This document shows positions 1-10,734 of a stretch of 54,015 nt of DNA, in pieces. The translations under genes were made by a program, and so were the position numbers. Below the pieces are notes generated by a model. That model ran no database searches. It saw only the letters and a program-made list of their open reading frames with translations, and was not told the origin of the DNA. Position 1 is the first letter of the stretch; each line of letters opens with the position of its first letter. The stretch comes from an uncultured Clostridia bacterium (GTDB lineage: Bacteria > Bacillota > Clostridia > TANB77 > CAG-508). The stretch covers positions 1 through 54,015 of the forward strand of contig CANQPE010000008.1 in NCBI GenBank assembly GCA_947625645.1, written 5' to 3'.

Positions 1-96
1 TCACTACCTATCCTGTATTATATATTTAGGTTTTTGATTAAGGATATGCCTATAAACCTTGCTGTTTGGCCTGTTTTTGCCATTTTGGTTTGTTCC

Positions 97-118
97 TAAA
101 GTATTGTACTTTACGACA
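97..118. repeat. Short palindromic repeat, copy 1
   Basis: The core is a 7-base inverted repeat, TAAAGTA-TTG-TACTTTA, followed by CGACA. The same sequence is the centre of the much longer palindrome at 287-329, read on the opposite strand. This copy has lost the outer arms, so it looks like a decayed or partial member of the same repeat family. Confidence 0.6.
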
Positions 119-286
119 AAATTTTTAAAATTTTTGATAGTGAAAACATGCTTGAAATTCATAAATATTGCGTTTTTTGTCGAACAAGTTTTTTGAAACT
201 TTTTTTATTAATTTTTCTTTTATTTTTTTAAATTAAATTCAAAAAAAATGTTAAAATATCTTGTGTTCTTTACATTCTTGTGCTAC

Positions 287-329
287 AATAAAAGTGTCGT
301 AAAGTACAATACTTTACGACACTTTTATT
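287..329. repeat. Perfect 20-bp-arm palindrome, copy 2
   Basis: Perfect inverted repeat: left arm 287-306, loop CAA at 307-309, right arm 310-329, with no mismatches. Each arm contains GTGTCGTAAAGTA or its complement. It lacks a long T tract, so it is a poor intrinsic terminator. It could be a mobile palindrome (REP/MITE-like) or a protein-binding site. It is unrelated in sequence to the GGGACGG palindromes elsewhere in the window. Confidence 0.8.
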
Positions 330-507
330 TAAAAAATCTGTCCTTCATGGGACAAAATTAGTAAATTTCTATTTTGATTCTTTGACTTTTTTGACTTCTT
401 TGCCTTTAACAAAAAAAATAGCAAATCAGAAAAAATATTTTCTAATTCACTATTTTTTGTGTCACCCTTTTAGAATCTTCACTTTATCTAACGCCTTTTT
501 TCTATTT

Positions 508-1104
508 TTATTGTTGTGCTTGTATTGTAAAATTATACGCATTTGCAAGATCTGCCGTTGTTGCAGCATCCAATTCATTTGGTTCTCCTCCAGCTTTTAT
601 AGATGGCAAAATTCCATTTAATCTTGCATATTCAGAACCATCTTCGTTTGTAAATATGACAACAATGCCTTCTCCATTATAATCTTGTGATGAATTGTTT
701 TCAACAGTTGCTGTTAATCTTGTAACGCCACCTTCTGCAATTAATTTAATATCTTTAATTGTTAAACCTTTATAAGTTTTTGGTTCTGCCAATTTTGTAG
801 ATGTATTTTCCTTCGTTCCATTTTCTACTTTTGCATTTTGTGTGTTATTCATGTCAATTAAACTTTGCTCTGGTAATGGAGCATTTTGGTCAGGTACTTC
901 TTCCTCTGATGTGTCGTTCCTTTGTTCTTGTTTAGATTGTTGTTTTGCCGTTTCTCCCCCTTGTTCTTCCTTTGACATATTGTTCTTAATTACCATACAT
1001 ATTGTAATAACAGCTGCAATTAACAAAATAACAATGCATATAAAAGGAATTTTAGATAATTTCTCTTTTTGATTTTTCCTACTTTTGGTTGGTTGTTGTG
1101 GCAT
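508..1104 (-). CDS. Membrane-anchored protein with FxLYD-like domain
   Basis: About 198 residues. The start at 1104 was chosen because a strong AAAGGAGG site lies 9 bases upstream; a longer frame from 1146 has none. A basic N-terminus precedes one membrane segment at about residues 20-40. An acidic, Gln/Ser/Thr-rich linker follows, then a C-terminal beta-sandwich-like domain (about 110-195) resembling FxLYD domains of extracellular proteins. It is probably displayed on the outer face of the membrane. It is divergent to the ger operon. Function is unknown; the domain assignment is by eye. Confidence 0.7.
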   Translation of the reverse strand: MPQQPTKSRKNQKEKLSKIPFICIVILLIAAVITICMVIKNNMSKEEQGGETAKQQSKQEQRNDTSEEEVPDQNAPLPEQSLIDMNNTQNAKVENGTKENTSTKLAEPKTYKGLTIKDIKLIAEGGVTRLTATVENNSSQDYNGEGIVVIFTNEDGSEYARLNGILPSIKAGGEPNELDAATTADLANAYNFTIQAQQ

Positions 1105-1222
1105 AATTGTTTCCTCCTTTGTTTTTTTCTGTATATAATTTATCATTTTTTTTTTTATTTGTAAAGAGTTTTTTTGATAATTTTAATTTTTTTCATGAAT
1201 TTTTTTCAAAAAGTCTCAATTG

Positions 1223-1252
1223 GTATAATTTTTTCCATTTTGGCAAATACTA
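1223..1252 (+). promoter_or_regulatory. Candidate SigG promoter for ger operon
   Basis: GTATA (1223-1227), an 18-base spacer and AATACTA (1246-1252) resemble the forespore sigma-G pattern GHATR-N18-CATNNTA, with one mismatch in the -10. The predicted start leaves about 20 bases of leader, including an AGAAAGGA ribosome site, before the gerA ATG at 1278. The gerA operon of Bacillus subtilis is known to be SigG-dependent, so the match is expected, but it is only a motif match. Confidence 0.4.
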
Positions 1253-1277
1253 GCATTAAAAGAAAGGATGAACTTCT

Positions 1278-2996
1278 ATGGACTTCAAAAAAATAATAAC
1301 AGATATATTTACTTATACGCCAAAGCAAGAATATGATTTTACGCTTTTGCGTGGCACCACTGGCAATGAATCGGCTGAAACGACAGAACTCGTAAAACAA
1401 AACGAAACCAAGACCATTTATCCATCTCTCAATGTTAACTTAGAATACGTCAAATCCAAATACAACTCTATGATTAACAGCGATATTGTGATTCGTGAAT
1501 TTACACTAAATGCCCGTGGCAAACAATATTCCGCATTCTTATTATATATTGACGGCATGATTGACACAGACATTATGAACAAATTCATCTTAGAACCTCT
1601 CATGCTCAGAAATAAAAGTAATTTATATGATAGTGACCAAAATAGAGTCATTTCTGAAGCAGTTACAAACAACATCACCGTTAGAAAAGTCAAAAAATTT
1701 AATCTTGCTGATTACATCATGACTTGTCTAATGCCCCAAAACACAGTCAAGCAAATTTCGGAATTTAGTACCATTTTCAATGACGTCAATTCTGGAAATT
1801 GTGCTTTATTTATTGATACCTTAAACATCGGCTTTGACATTGAAGTCAAAGGGTTTGAAAAAAGAAGCATTGACAAACCAGAAAATGAAATTGTCATAAA
1901 AGGTGCACACGAAGCCTTTGTGGAAAATATTCGTACCAACACCTCCATGTTAAGAAGAAGTGTTCACAATGAAAATTTAATCATCGAAAGTATTCAAATT
2001 GGTAACATTACGAAAACAAGCTGTGCTTTATGCTATATAAAAACACTTGCCAATTCGGATTTAGTTGGTGAACTTCGCTACCGTTTAAATAACTTAGAAA
2101 TCGATTCTATGCTATCTAGCGGACAATTAGAGCAAATGATTGTAGACAATAATTTAATGTCCGTCCCTCAAACACTTTCCACCGAAAGACCTGACAAAGC
2201 AACTAGCTACCTATTAGATGGTCGTATTGTTTTGCTAGTCAATGGTGCTCCTTATGCTTTAGTTGTGCCTGCTGTATATACAGACTTTTTGTCCACACCG
2301 GACGATAAAAATATGAGGACAAGTTTTTCTAACTTTATCAAATGGATTCGTATTTTAGCCACCTTTCTCAGTTTGCTTTTGCCTGGTCTTTATGTAGCGA
2401 TTGCTAGTTTCCACCAAGAACTGTTACCAACAGACTTACTGTATTCAATCTTAGCCTCCCGTGCAACAGTGCCTTTCCCTGTTATTTTTGAGATTTTAAT
2501 TTTGGAAATATCCTTTGAATTAATTCGTGAGGCTGGTATTAGAGTTCCTTCCCCTATCGGTCCTACCATTGGAATTGTTGGTGCTTTAATTATTGGGCAA
2601 TCTGCTGTTTCTGCTGGTATTGTTAGTCCCATTTTAATTATTATTGTAGCTATGACTGGAATTGCTTCCTTTGCCGTTCCTGACTATGCTTTTAGTTTTC
2701 ACCTAAGAATTTACCGCTTCTTGTTTATCTTTTTAGGATATTGTTGTGGCTTTCTTGGCATCGGTCTAGGGTTGCTTGCCTATCTTGCTGTACTATGTGA
2801 TACAAAATCATTCGGTGTTTCTTACACTTCTGGAATTTCTCCTCTCCAAAAAACAGTTGGGCACACCTATTTTTTACAACCTGTTTGGCTTAGAGAATTT
2901 CGCGCTAGCTATTTAGATGCTAAAAAAGATAAAAAACAAGAAAAAATATCCATGAAATGGAAATACCCATTCTTAAAGGAGGATGATTTACCATGA
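1278..2996 (+). CDS. gerA: Spore germination receptor subunit A (GerA/GerKA)
   Basis: 572 residues, the normal length for GerA-family receptor A subunits. A hydrophilic N-terminal half (about 1-340) precedes a bundle of hydrophobic segments (about 350-500) containing the family-typical PSPIGPTIGIVGALIIGQSA stretch, and a basic tail. It forms the ion-channel-like core of the inner spore membrane nutrient receptor with the B and C subunits. Its end overlaps gerB by 4 bases, and gerB overlaps gerC in the same way, giving one translationally coupled operon. The start has an AAAGGA site upstream. Which nutrient is sensed cannot be read from sequence. Confidence 0.95.
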   Translation: MDFKKIITDIFTYTPKQEYDFTLLRGTTGNESAETTELVKQNETKTIYPSLNVNLEYVKSKYNSMINSDIVIREFTLNARGKQYSAFLLYIDGMIDTDIMNKFILEPLMLRNKSNLYDSDQNRVISEAVTNNITVRKVKKFNLADYIMTCLMPQNTVKQISEFSTIFNDVNSGNCALFIDTLNIGFDIEVKGFEKRSIDKPENEIVIKGAHEAFVENIRTNTSMLRRSVHNENLIIESIQIGNITKTSCALCYIKTLANSDLVGELRYRLNNLEIDSMLSSGQLEQMIVDNNLMSVPQTLSTERPDKATSYLLDGRIVLLVNGAPYALVVPAVYTDFLSTPDDKNMRTSFSNFIKWIRILATFLSLLLPGLYVAIASFHQELLPTDLLYSILASRATVPFPVIFEILILEISFELIREAGIRVPSPIGPTIGIVGALIIGQSAVSAGIVSPILIIIVAMTGIASFAVPDYAFSFHLRIYRFLFIFLGYCCGFLGIGLGLLAYLAVLCDTKSFGVSYTSGISPLQKTVGHTYFLQPVWLREFRASYLDAKKDKKQEKISMKWKYPFLKEDDLP

Positions 2997-4090
2997 CAGA
3001 TACAAAAATCACATCTAAAGAAGCCATTATGCTAATTGTCACCATCTTTGTTTCTCACACCATTGTCACATTATCAAAAAATTTGTTAAGTAACACAAAA
3101 TCTGCTACGCTCATTAACCTAATATATGTAGGAATTATCGCACTTTTATTCGCCTATATTATTTTTCGTTTGCTCAGAAATTTTGCTTCTTTGGATATTA
3201 TTGATATTTCGCAGTATTTAGGCGGTCCCATATTTAAGAATATTGTCGGTGGCATTTTTATTGCATATTTCATTGGCACCAGTAGTAATTTACTTCGTGA
3301 ATTTTGTGAGGGCTTACGTGTAGCATTTTTTCCTATGACAAATATTTTGTTTATCCTAATTCCTTTTATACTTGTGTTGTTTCTCACAAATAGCCTATCC
3401 TTTAGTAGCAATATAAAAACCGTTTCTCTTGTCTTCCCTTTTGTATTAATTAGCATTGTATTTTTATTTTTTGGAAACTTTCAGAATTTTTCTTTTGAAC
3501 GAATGTTTCCACTGCTTGGGAAAGGATTTTCTGATACCTTTATTACTGGAATAGGAAATATATTTGCTTTTAGTGGAATATCTTGCTTGTACTTCATTCC
3601 CCCCTACCTAAAAGAACCACAACAAATGAAAAAAATTTGTTTGACTTCCGTTATAATTGGGCTATTCTATTTCCTATTTTGTACGGCTACTGTTCTTTTG
3701 CTATTTTCGTTTTTTGTGGATGTAGATGAAGTTTTGCCTTTATATTCTGCTGCTAGCTATATTGAATTTGGTGTATTTTTTCAAAGACTTGAACCTCTTT
3801 TTATGCTCATTTGGATATTGGAAATTGGTTGTTACATGATTATCATTAATCGCTTTTCCATTCATATTTTTCAAAAAATGACAAACCTCAAATCCCAAAA
3901 ACCTCTGGCAATGATTTTTCCTTTATTCGTACTAGGTATTGCTTTGCTTCCTCAAAATTACTCTATCATTCGTTTTTTAGAAACCAATATCTACTCGTAC
4001 TTTATTATTGCCGTTGTATTCGTTTTAGGAATTACTATTTTGTTTTTGGCTAATTTAAAGAAAAGGAAAGAAAGGAAGAACTCTCTATGA
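2993..4090 (+). CDS. gerB: Spore germination receptor subunit B (GerAB)
   Basis: 365 residues, almost entirely hydrophobic, with about ten membrane segments. This is the layout of GerAB-type subunits, which belong to the amino acid/polyamine transporter superfamily and bind the germinant. It overlaps gerA by ATGA and gerC by 4 bases, and an AGGAGGATGA ribosome site sits inside the end of gerA. It acts in the spore inner membrane with GerA and GerC. Confidence 0.93.
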   Translation: MTDTKITSKEAIMLIVTIFVSHTIVTLSKNLLSNTKSATLINLIYVGIIALLFAYIIFRLLRNFASLDIIDISQYLGGPIFKNIVGGIFIAYFIGTSSNLLREFCEGLRVAFFPMTNILFILIPFILVLFLTNSLSFSSNIKTVSLVFPFVLISIVFLFFGNFQNFSFERMFPLLGKGFSDTFITGIGNIFAFSGISCLYFIPPYLKEPQQMKKICLTSVIIGLFYFLFCTATVLLLFSFFVDVDEVLPLYSAASYIEFGVFFQRLEPLFMLIWILEIGCYMIIINRFSIHIFQKMTNLKSQKPLAMIFPLFVLGIALLPQNYSIIRFLETNIYSYFIIAVVFVLGITILFLANLKKRKERKNSL

Positions 4091-5310
4091 AACATTTAAT
4101 TAAAGTTTTTTGCTTTGTGATTATTTTTGTGATTTTAACCGTGTCTTTTTCTAGTTCTTATCTGCAAGTCAATCTTGATAACATTGCCGTTGTTGTAGCT
4201 ATTGGAATTGATAAAGGAGAAAATAACACCTTAAAAGTCAGTTTCCAATTTACAGCTCCTTCTTCTGTTTCTGAAAGTGGATCTTCCGAAACCGCCCCTA
4301 CTATCTTAAAATCCATAGATGCCTCTTCTATTAGTTCAGCCGTCAATTTAATGAACAGCCATCTAGGAAAAGAATTAACACTTGCCCATTGCAAACTTGT
4401 TGTATTTTCTGAAGAACTTGCCAAAGAAGGAATTAGTGATATTATATACACCTTTATGAATGATGCTCAAATGCGACCTTCTTGCAATGTTGTTGTTAGC
4501 AAATGCCCTGCTAATTACTATATAGAAAATTCCAAACCTTTTTTAGAACCTTTAATTTCCAAGTACTATGAACTGTTTGTCAGCTCGAATCAATTCACAG
4601 GCTACACTGCCAACGCAACACTAGGTAAATTTTTTGATAATATGATTTGCCAATCGTGCGACTCCTATGCCATTCTAGGAGGAATTAATTTTCAACTTTC
4701 TAAAAATGCACAAGAAGGTTTTTCTACAAAAGAATCTGCAGATATCTCTAATTCTGCTAGTTTAAATGGTTCTACGTCTTCTGAAAATGTTGGTTTGGCT
4801 GTATTCCGTGAAGGTAAACTTGTTGGAGAATTGAATGCCATCGAAACATTAGCTTTTATGTGCATTGGAAACACTGTAAAAGGATTTCTCATCTCTGTGC
4901 CAAGTTCTCAAATAGAAAATGAAACTCTTGATATCTACCTAACGCCCTCACACAAAACGAAAATTGATGTTTCTTTTGTAAACGGCTCTCCATTTATCAA
5001 AATTCATTCTAAATTTTCTGGTCAAATCCGCTCTATGACAAATGACTCTAATTATTTAGATAATGAAGTTTTAAAACGTATTTCTGAAGCTTGTAACCGC
5101 TACTTAGAATACGTGTTTACCCAATATTTGTATAAAACGGCAAAAGAATATAAGAGTGACATCAATGCCATTGGAAAAACTTCACTCAAACTCTTTAAAA
5201 CCATCAGTCAATATGAAGATTATGGTTGGAGAGAACACTTTCAAGACAGCTTTTTTGATGTCTCTGTCGATGTTAATGTAAAATCTTCATCTCTGCTTAG
5301 TGATTCTTAA
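4087..5310 (+). CDS. gerC: Spore germination receptor subunit C (GerAC family)
   Basis: 407 residues with the GerAC fold: after the signal segment comes the typical VVVAIGIDKGE stretch, and the C-terminal half shows the usual alternating pattern ending in a DVSVDVNV strand. GerC proteins are normally lipoproteins on the outer face of the spore inner membrane. Here the N-terminal hydrophobic segment (about residues 5-22) runs into VSFSSSY with no lipobox cysteine. The only cysteine nearby is residue 9, inside the hydrophobic segment. It may therefore be anchored by an uncleaved signal. It is the last gene of the ger operon. Confidence 0.9.
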   Translation: MKHLIKVFCFVIIFVILTVSFSSSYLQVNLDNIAVVVAIGIDKGENNTLKVSFQFTAPSSVSESGSSETAPTILKSIDASSISSAVNLMNSHLGKELTLAHCKLVVFSEELAKEGISDIIYTFMNDAQMRPSCNVVVSKCPANYYIENSKPFLEPLISKYYELFVSSNQFTGYTANATLGKFFDNMICQSCDSYAILGGINFQLSKNAQEGFSTKESADISNSASLNGSTSSENVGLAVFREGKLVGELNAIETLAFMCIGNTVKGFLISVPSSQIENETLDIYLTPSHKTKIDVSFVNGSPFIKIHSKFSGQIRSMTNDSNYLDNEVLKRISEACNRYLEYVFTQYLYKTAKEYKSDINAIGKTSLKLFKTISQYEDYGWREHFQDSFFDVSVDVNVKSSSLLSDS

Positions 5311-5318
5311 TTCGCTTT

Positions 5319-5349
5319 TATCCCAAAAAGAACTGTGCCTAATGGGATA
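5319..5349. repeat. Decayed REP-like inverted repeat
   Basis: TATCCCA (5319-5325) and TGGGATA (5343-5349) form a stem around AAAAGAACTGTGCCTAA. The inside resembles the AAAAAAGAACCGTCCCTAA half of the REP palindromes found elsewhere, with several substitutions. It probably is an old, degenerate copy and may now serve as a weak terminator after gerC. Confidence 0.45.
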
Positions 5350-5373
5350 CAAAAATAAAAAAGGAGGTCTAGC

Positions 5374-5547
5374 ATGCATATCTTATTTAATATTTTCTTC
5401 TTCATATTTTGTTTCTTTTTAGGCATTCGTTCTATTGCCTATGGAATATATGAAGTAAAGCAAAATAAAAATAAAGCCGGGGGCATCGGCTTTACTATCT
5501 TTTGCTTAGTGATCATTGTGTTTTGTAATTTTGCAATTTGGTTATAA
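5374..5547 (+). CDS. Small two-helix membrane protein
   Basis: 57 residues, with an AAGGAGG site 7 bases before ATG. Two hydrophobic helices (about residues 3-24 and 38-57) are separated by a short basic loop, KQNKNKAGG. It lies on the same strand just downstream of gerC and may be co-transcribed with it. No family recognised. The strong ribosome site and clean membrane pattern make a real gene likely. Confidence 0.65.
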   Translation: MHILFNIFFFIFCFFLGIRSIAYGIYEVKQNKNKAGGIGFTIFCLVIIVFCNFAIWL

Positions 5548-5579
5548 ATTGAAAATCAACTTGCCAAAAATGTGTCCTT

Positions 5580-5828
5580 TTATGCCATATATAAAACTCC
5601 TAAAACAAGTGTCAATATGGCAAATACCACTGCTAAGATAATGGTCCATCTTTTTAGCTTTCCTTCTTTTGTTTTGCCTTTATTTTTCTCAAAAAAGTTA
5701 TTGGTTGATGAACCTGTAATTGTTGCTGAAGCGCCTCCATCCTCTTTCGTTTGGATTAACGCCAATATAATAACAGCAATTGCCACTATAAAATATATAA
5801 CAGTTAAAATTGTTCTTGCTATTTCCAT
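5580..5828 (-). CDS. secG: Preprotein translocase subunit SecG
   Basis: 82 residues, typical for SecG: two membrane helices (about 5-24 and 60-80) flank a cytosolic loop with the conserved LIQTKEDGGASATITG-type sequence. SecG assists SecYEG-mediated protein export by the SecA ATPase. An AAGGAAG ribosome site precedes the ATG. It lies downstream of the groE genes on the same strand but is separated from groL by about 95 bases. Confidence 0.93.
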   Translation of the reverse strand: MEIARTILTVIYFIVAIAVIILALIQTKEDGGASATITGSSTNNFFEKNKGKTKEGKLKRWTIILAVVFAILTLVLGVLYMA

Positions 5829-5923
5829 CTTATTTTCTTCCTTTCTCGCTTCCTTTATTTCAGTGTTATTTTACCACATATTTTCAAAAAATGCAAATAT
5901 TTTAGGAATTTTCTGTTTTTTTA

Positions 5924-7601
<1,678 letters not shown>

Positions 7602-7622
7602 TAAAGCAGTCATTTTCTTGTT

Positions 7623-7910
<288 letters not shown>

Positions 7911-8017
7911 TCATTCCTTTCTGCGGCATTCCTCTCGTTGGAAACTTTTCAGTTTTTAATGTACCAAATAATAGAGAGTTCCAACTTCTACCGCTTTCAT
8001 TTTGATGCTAATTATTT

Positions 8018-8044
8018 TTAGCACTCTATTTATTTGACTGCTAA
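8018..8044 (-). promoter_or_regulatory. CIRCE operator (HrcA site)
   Basis: TTAGCACTC (8018-8026), a 9-base spacer, then GACTGCTAA (8036-8044). The CIRCE consensus is TTAGCACTC-N9-GAGTGCTAA, so the left arm is exact and the right arm has a single change. It overlaps the region just downstream of the groS promoter, the usual place for the HrcA heat-shock repressor to block transcription. Confidence 0.9.
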
Positions 8045-8047
8045 TAA

Positions 8048-8074
8048 TTTATACCCTATTCACAAAATTGTCAA
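8048..8074 (-). promoter_or_regulatory. Vegetative promoter of groS-groL
   Basis: Read on the minus strand: TTGACA (8069-8074), a 15-base spacer and TATAAA (8048-8053). The spacer is shorter than the ideal 17. The CIRCE operator begins a few bases downstream, which supports this as the groE promoter. Confidence 0.65.
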
Positions 8075-8165
8075 TACCTTTTTTAGATTTTTCACACAAA
8101 TTTCACAATTTCTTTGTATTGTATGCTTCTTTTTAGCTAAATATGCCCTTTTCGTCCCCGTTATA

Positions 8166-8199
8166 AAAAGCAATATGTTCCAAATTACATATTGCTTTT
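8166..8199. terminator. Terminator after pyrG
   Basis: Perfect 12-base stem AAAAGCAATATG (8166-8177) and CATATTGCTTTT (8188-8199) around a 10-base loop. It lies immediately past the pyrG stop codon on the minus strand and is followed by further A/T bases. It separates pyrG from the groE promoter. Confidence 0.75.
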
Positions 8200-8203
8200 A
8201 TGT

Positions 8204-9817
8204 TTATTTTTTTAATGTTTTTGCAGTTTCCACTAATCCCACAAATACTGGAGATGGTTTGTTTGGTCTTGATTTTAGTTCTGGATGAAATTGGCCAGCA
8301 ATAAAATAAGGGTGCACAGCTTGGTCCAGCTCTACCATTTCCACTAATTTTCCATCTGGAGAAAGTCCAGAACAATGTAATCCTGCCTCTTCTAGTTTTT
8401 GTTTATAAGAATTATTGTATTCAAAACGGTGTCTATGTCTTTCTTGAATTTCCTGCTGATTGTATAAACGATATGCTAAACTTTCTGGTTTTAATACACA
8501 TGGGTAACTTCCTAAACGCATTGTTCCACCTTTTTTGCGGATTTCTTTTTGTGATTCCATAATATGAATGACTGGATTTTGCGTGGTTTTACTAAATTCT
8601 GCTGAGTTTGCATCTTCTAAGCCTAGTACATGCCTTGCATATTCTACAACTGCCATTTGCATTCCCAAACAAATGCCTAAAAACGGTACCTTGTTTTCCC
8701 TTGCATATCGTATGGTTTCTATCATGCCTTCAATGCCTCTTTTTCCAAACCCACCTGGTATAATAATTCCATCTAAGTGCTCCAATTTTTCTTTGACTGT
8801 ACTTGGGGTAATGGTTTCAGAATCTATCAACTCTACTTTTGTAGTTACCTGATTAGCAAACCCTGCATGGTGAATACTTTCAATGACTGAAATATAGGAG
8901 TCTTCTAATTTGACATATTTTCCAACAATTCCAATGGTTACTTGTTTTTCTTTATCTGTTTTTCGGATATTTTCAATCATTTCTTCCCATTTTTGGTTAT
9001 CTGGTACATAATTTTCTAATTTTAAATGGTTACATACCTCTCTTGCTAAGCCTTCTTCTTCTAGCATTAATGGTACAGCATAAAGACAATCTGCCGTTTT
9101 ATTTTGAATGACACTTGTTTTTCTAACATTACAAAATAGAGAAAGTTTTTCCCTGATATTATCTGGAATATCTTCTTCTGTTCTGCACACAAGAATATCT
9201 GGTTTTATTCCCAAACTTTGCAATTCTTTTACTGAATGTTGTGTTGGTTTTGACTTAATTTCATTTGAGCCACATATATATGGTAGTAATGTCACATGAA
9301 TATAAATGACATCTTCTGGATTTTTTTCAAGTCCTACTTGTCTAATGGCCTCTATAATAGATAATCCCTCAATATCTCCAACGGTTCCACCAATTTCTGT
9401 TATCACAATTTCTGTTTCAGTCTCTTCAAACCCATAAATTTTTTCCTTGATTTCATTCGTAATATGTGGTATGACTTGTACTGTTTTGCCTAAATAGTCA
9501 CCTTTTCTTTCTTTTTCTAACACATTTGAATAAATTTGTCCCATTGTCACACTTGAATTTTTGGTCAAACTTTCGTTGATAAACCTTTCATAATGTCCTA
9601 AATCTAAGTCTGTTTCTGCCCCATCATCTGTAACAAAAACTTCCCCATGTTCATATGGATTCATGGTTCCTGGGTCAATATTAATATATGGATCGAATTT
9701 TTGTATGGTAACTTTATATCCTCTGTTCTTTAATAGTCTCCCTAGTGATGCCGCTGTAATTCCTTTTCCTAGTCCTGATACTACTCCCCCTGTGATAAAT
9801 ATATATTTGGTGTTCAT
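8204..9817 (-). CDS. pyrG: CTP synthase
   Basis: 537 residues, the usual length. The N-terminal synthetase half starts with [17 protein letters not shown] and contains the P-loop. The C-terminal glutamine amidotransferase has the catalytic cysteine in LGICLGMQ (near residue 380) and the histidine/glutamate pair in GQFHPEL. It converts UTP to CTP with glutamine-derived ammonia. It is monocistronic or ends a transcription unit, with a terminator directly after its stop. An AGAAAGGGATGAG ribosome site precedes the ATG. Confidence 0.98.
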   Translation of the reverse strand: MNTKYIFITGGVVSGLGKGITAASLGRLLKNRGYKVTIQKFDPYINIDPGTMNPYEHGEVFVTDDGAETDLDLGHYERFINESLTKNSSVTMGQIYSNVLEKERKGDYLGKTVQVIPHITNEIKEKIYGFEETETEIVITEIGGTVGDIEGLSIIEAIRQVGLEKNPEDVIYIHVTLLPYICGSNEIKSKPTQHSVKELQSLGIKPDILVCRTEEDIPDNIREKLSLFCNVRKTSVIQNKTADCLYAVPLMLEEEGLAREVCNHLKLENYVPDNQKWEEMIENIRKTDKEKQVTIGIVGKYVKLEDSYISVIESIHHAGFANQVTTKVELIDSETITPSTVKEKLEHLDGIIIPGGFGKRGIEGMIETIRYARENKVPFLGICLGMQMAVVEYARHVLGLEDANSAEFSKTTQNPVIHIMESQKEIRKKGGTMRLGSYPCVLKPESLAYRLYNQQEIQERHRHRFEYNNSYKQKLEEAGLHCSGLSPDGKLVEMVELDQAVHPYFIAGQFHPELKSRPNKPSPVFVGLVETAKTLKK

Positions 9818-9916
9818 ATTATCTCATCCCTTTCTCCATTTCAATTACGTTGGAAAATCATTACCATTTTGATTGTGCCAAAATGGAATTTTTTTCCAAT
9901 CTTTATTTTCTTGTTT

Positions 9917-10687
9917 CTATTGTCCTGCCGTATAGTTTTTCATAAACCATGAGGTATAGTCAAATGGCTCTAATGTGTCTGGTAAACCATAATCAATTCC
10001 ATTTGTTTCAACTGAAATGGATGTTATCACTGGTGGATTAACAGGTGTGCTTACTTCTGAACTAGAAGATTCTTCACTGTCATCTGCTGCCTTTACTTCT
10101 ACTTCTTCAATTTTATGTACAACATCTAGACCTTCTATTACTTTTCCAAATGGTGTATATAATCCATTTAGATTTGAATTTTCTTTTGTCATAATAAAGA
10201 ATTCTGAACTACCAGAGTTGTAAGATTCGTCCAATAATTCTGAAGAATATTGGCTATAATCTGCTCTTTCCACTCCAACAACACCTTCTGTAAATTTGAC
10301 ATTGTTTTCGACTCCATTGGCAATAAATTCTCCTTTAATCGTATATTCTTTGTCTTCTCCGCCCTCTTTTAAATCTGCCAAAGTAGCAGTTTGAGCTCCT
10401 GTTCCATCTTTACTACCTGCTTGTATCATGAAATCTTTGACAATTCTATGGTATTTATTTCCATTATAATATCCTCTATTAGCAAGTGCTATAAAATTTG
10501 CCACTGCTTGTGGTGCTTTGTCTGGATATAACTCTATTTTAATTGTTCCAAAATTTTCAACCTCCATCGTTGCAATCGGATTTTTTACTTCCATGGTTGC
10601 TTTTCTGTAATATCCATAGGCAATTCCTCCTATTAGTGCAATCAGTAGTAAACAAACTAGTACCCAAATAATCATTGTTTTTTTCAT
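9917..10687 (-). CDS. Membrane-anchored cyclophilin-type peptidyl-prolyl isomerase
   Basis: 256 residues. One N-terminal membrane segment (about 7-27) is followed by a cyclophilin domain (about 40-200): the region around YPDKAPQAVANFIALANRGYY, then YHRIVKDFMIQAG and SEFFIMTKENSNLNG. A Ser/acid-rich linker and a short C-terminal strand region follow. It probably catalyses proline isomerisation in exported proteins outside the membrane. The ribosome site has the extended form CCTAAGAAAGGAAGGAG. Confidence 0.9.
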   Translation of the reverse strand: MKKTMIIWVLVCLLLIALIGGIAYGYYRKATMEVKNPIATMEVENFGTIKIELYPDKAPQAVANFIALANRGYYNGNKYHRIVKDFMIQAGSKDGTGAQTATLADLKEGGEDKEYTIKGEFIANGVENNVKFTEGVVGVERADYSQYSSELLDESYNSGSSEFFIMTKENSNLNGLYTPFGKVIEGLDVVHKIEEVEVKAADDSEESSSSEVSTPVNPPVITSISVETNGIDYGLPDTLEPFDYTSWFMKNYTAGQ

Positions 10688-10734
10688 GTTTTTCTCCTTC
10701 CTTTCTTAGGTTTTTATTGGTTCCACCTATAAAC

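Larger units (their letters stand above)
1..507. other. A/T-rich intergenic region with repeats
   Basis: About 500 bases with no credible gene. Open frames here lack ribosome sites and consist of poly-T shadows. The only clear structure is two copies of a TACTTTACGACA-containing palindrome (97-118 and 287-329). A short GTCC/GGAC inverted pair lies near 342-356. The downstream neighbour at 508 ends in this region, so the larger palindrome could also act on transcripts coming from it. Confidence 0.6.
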
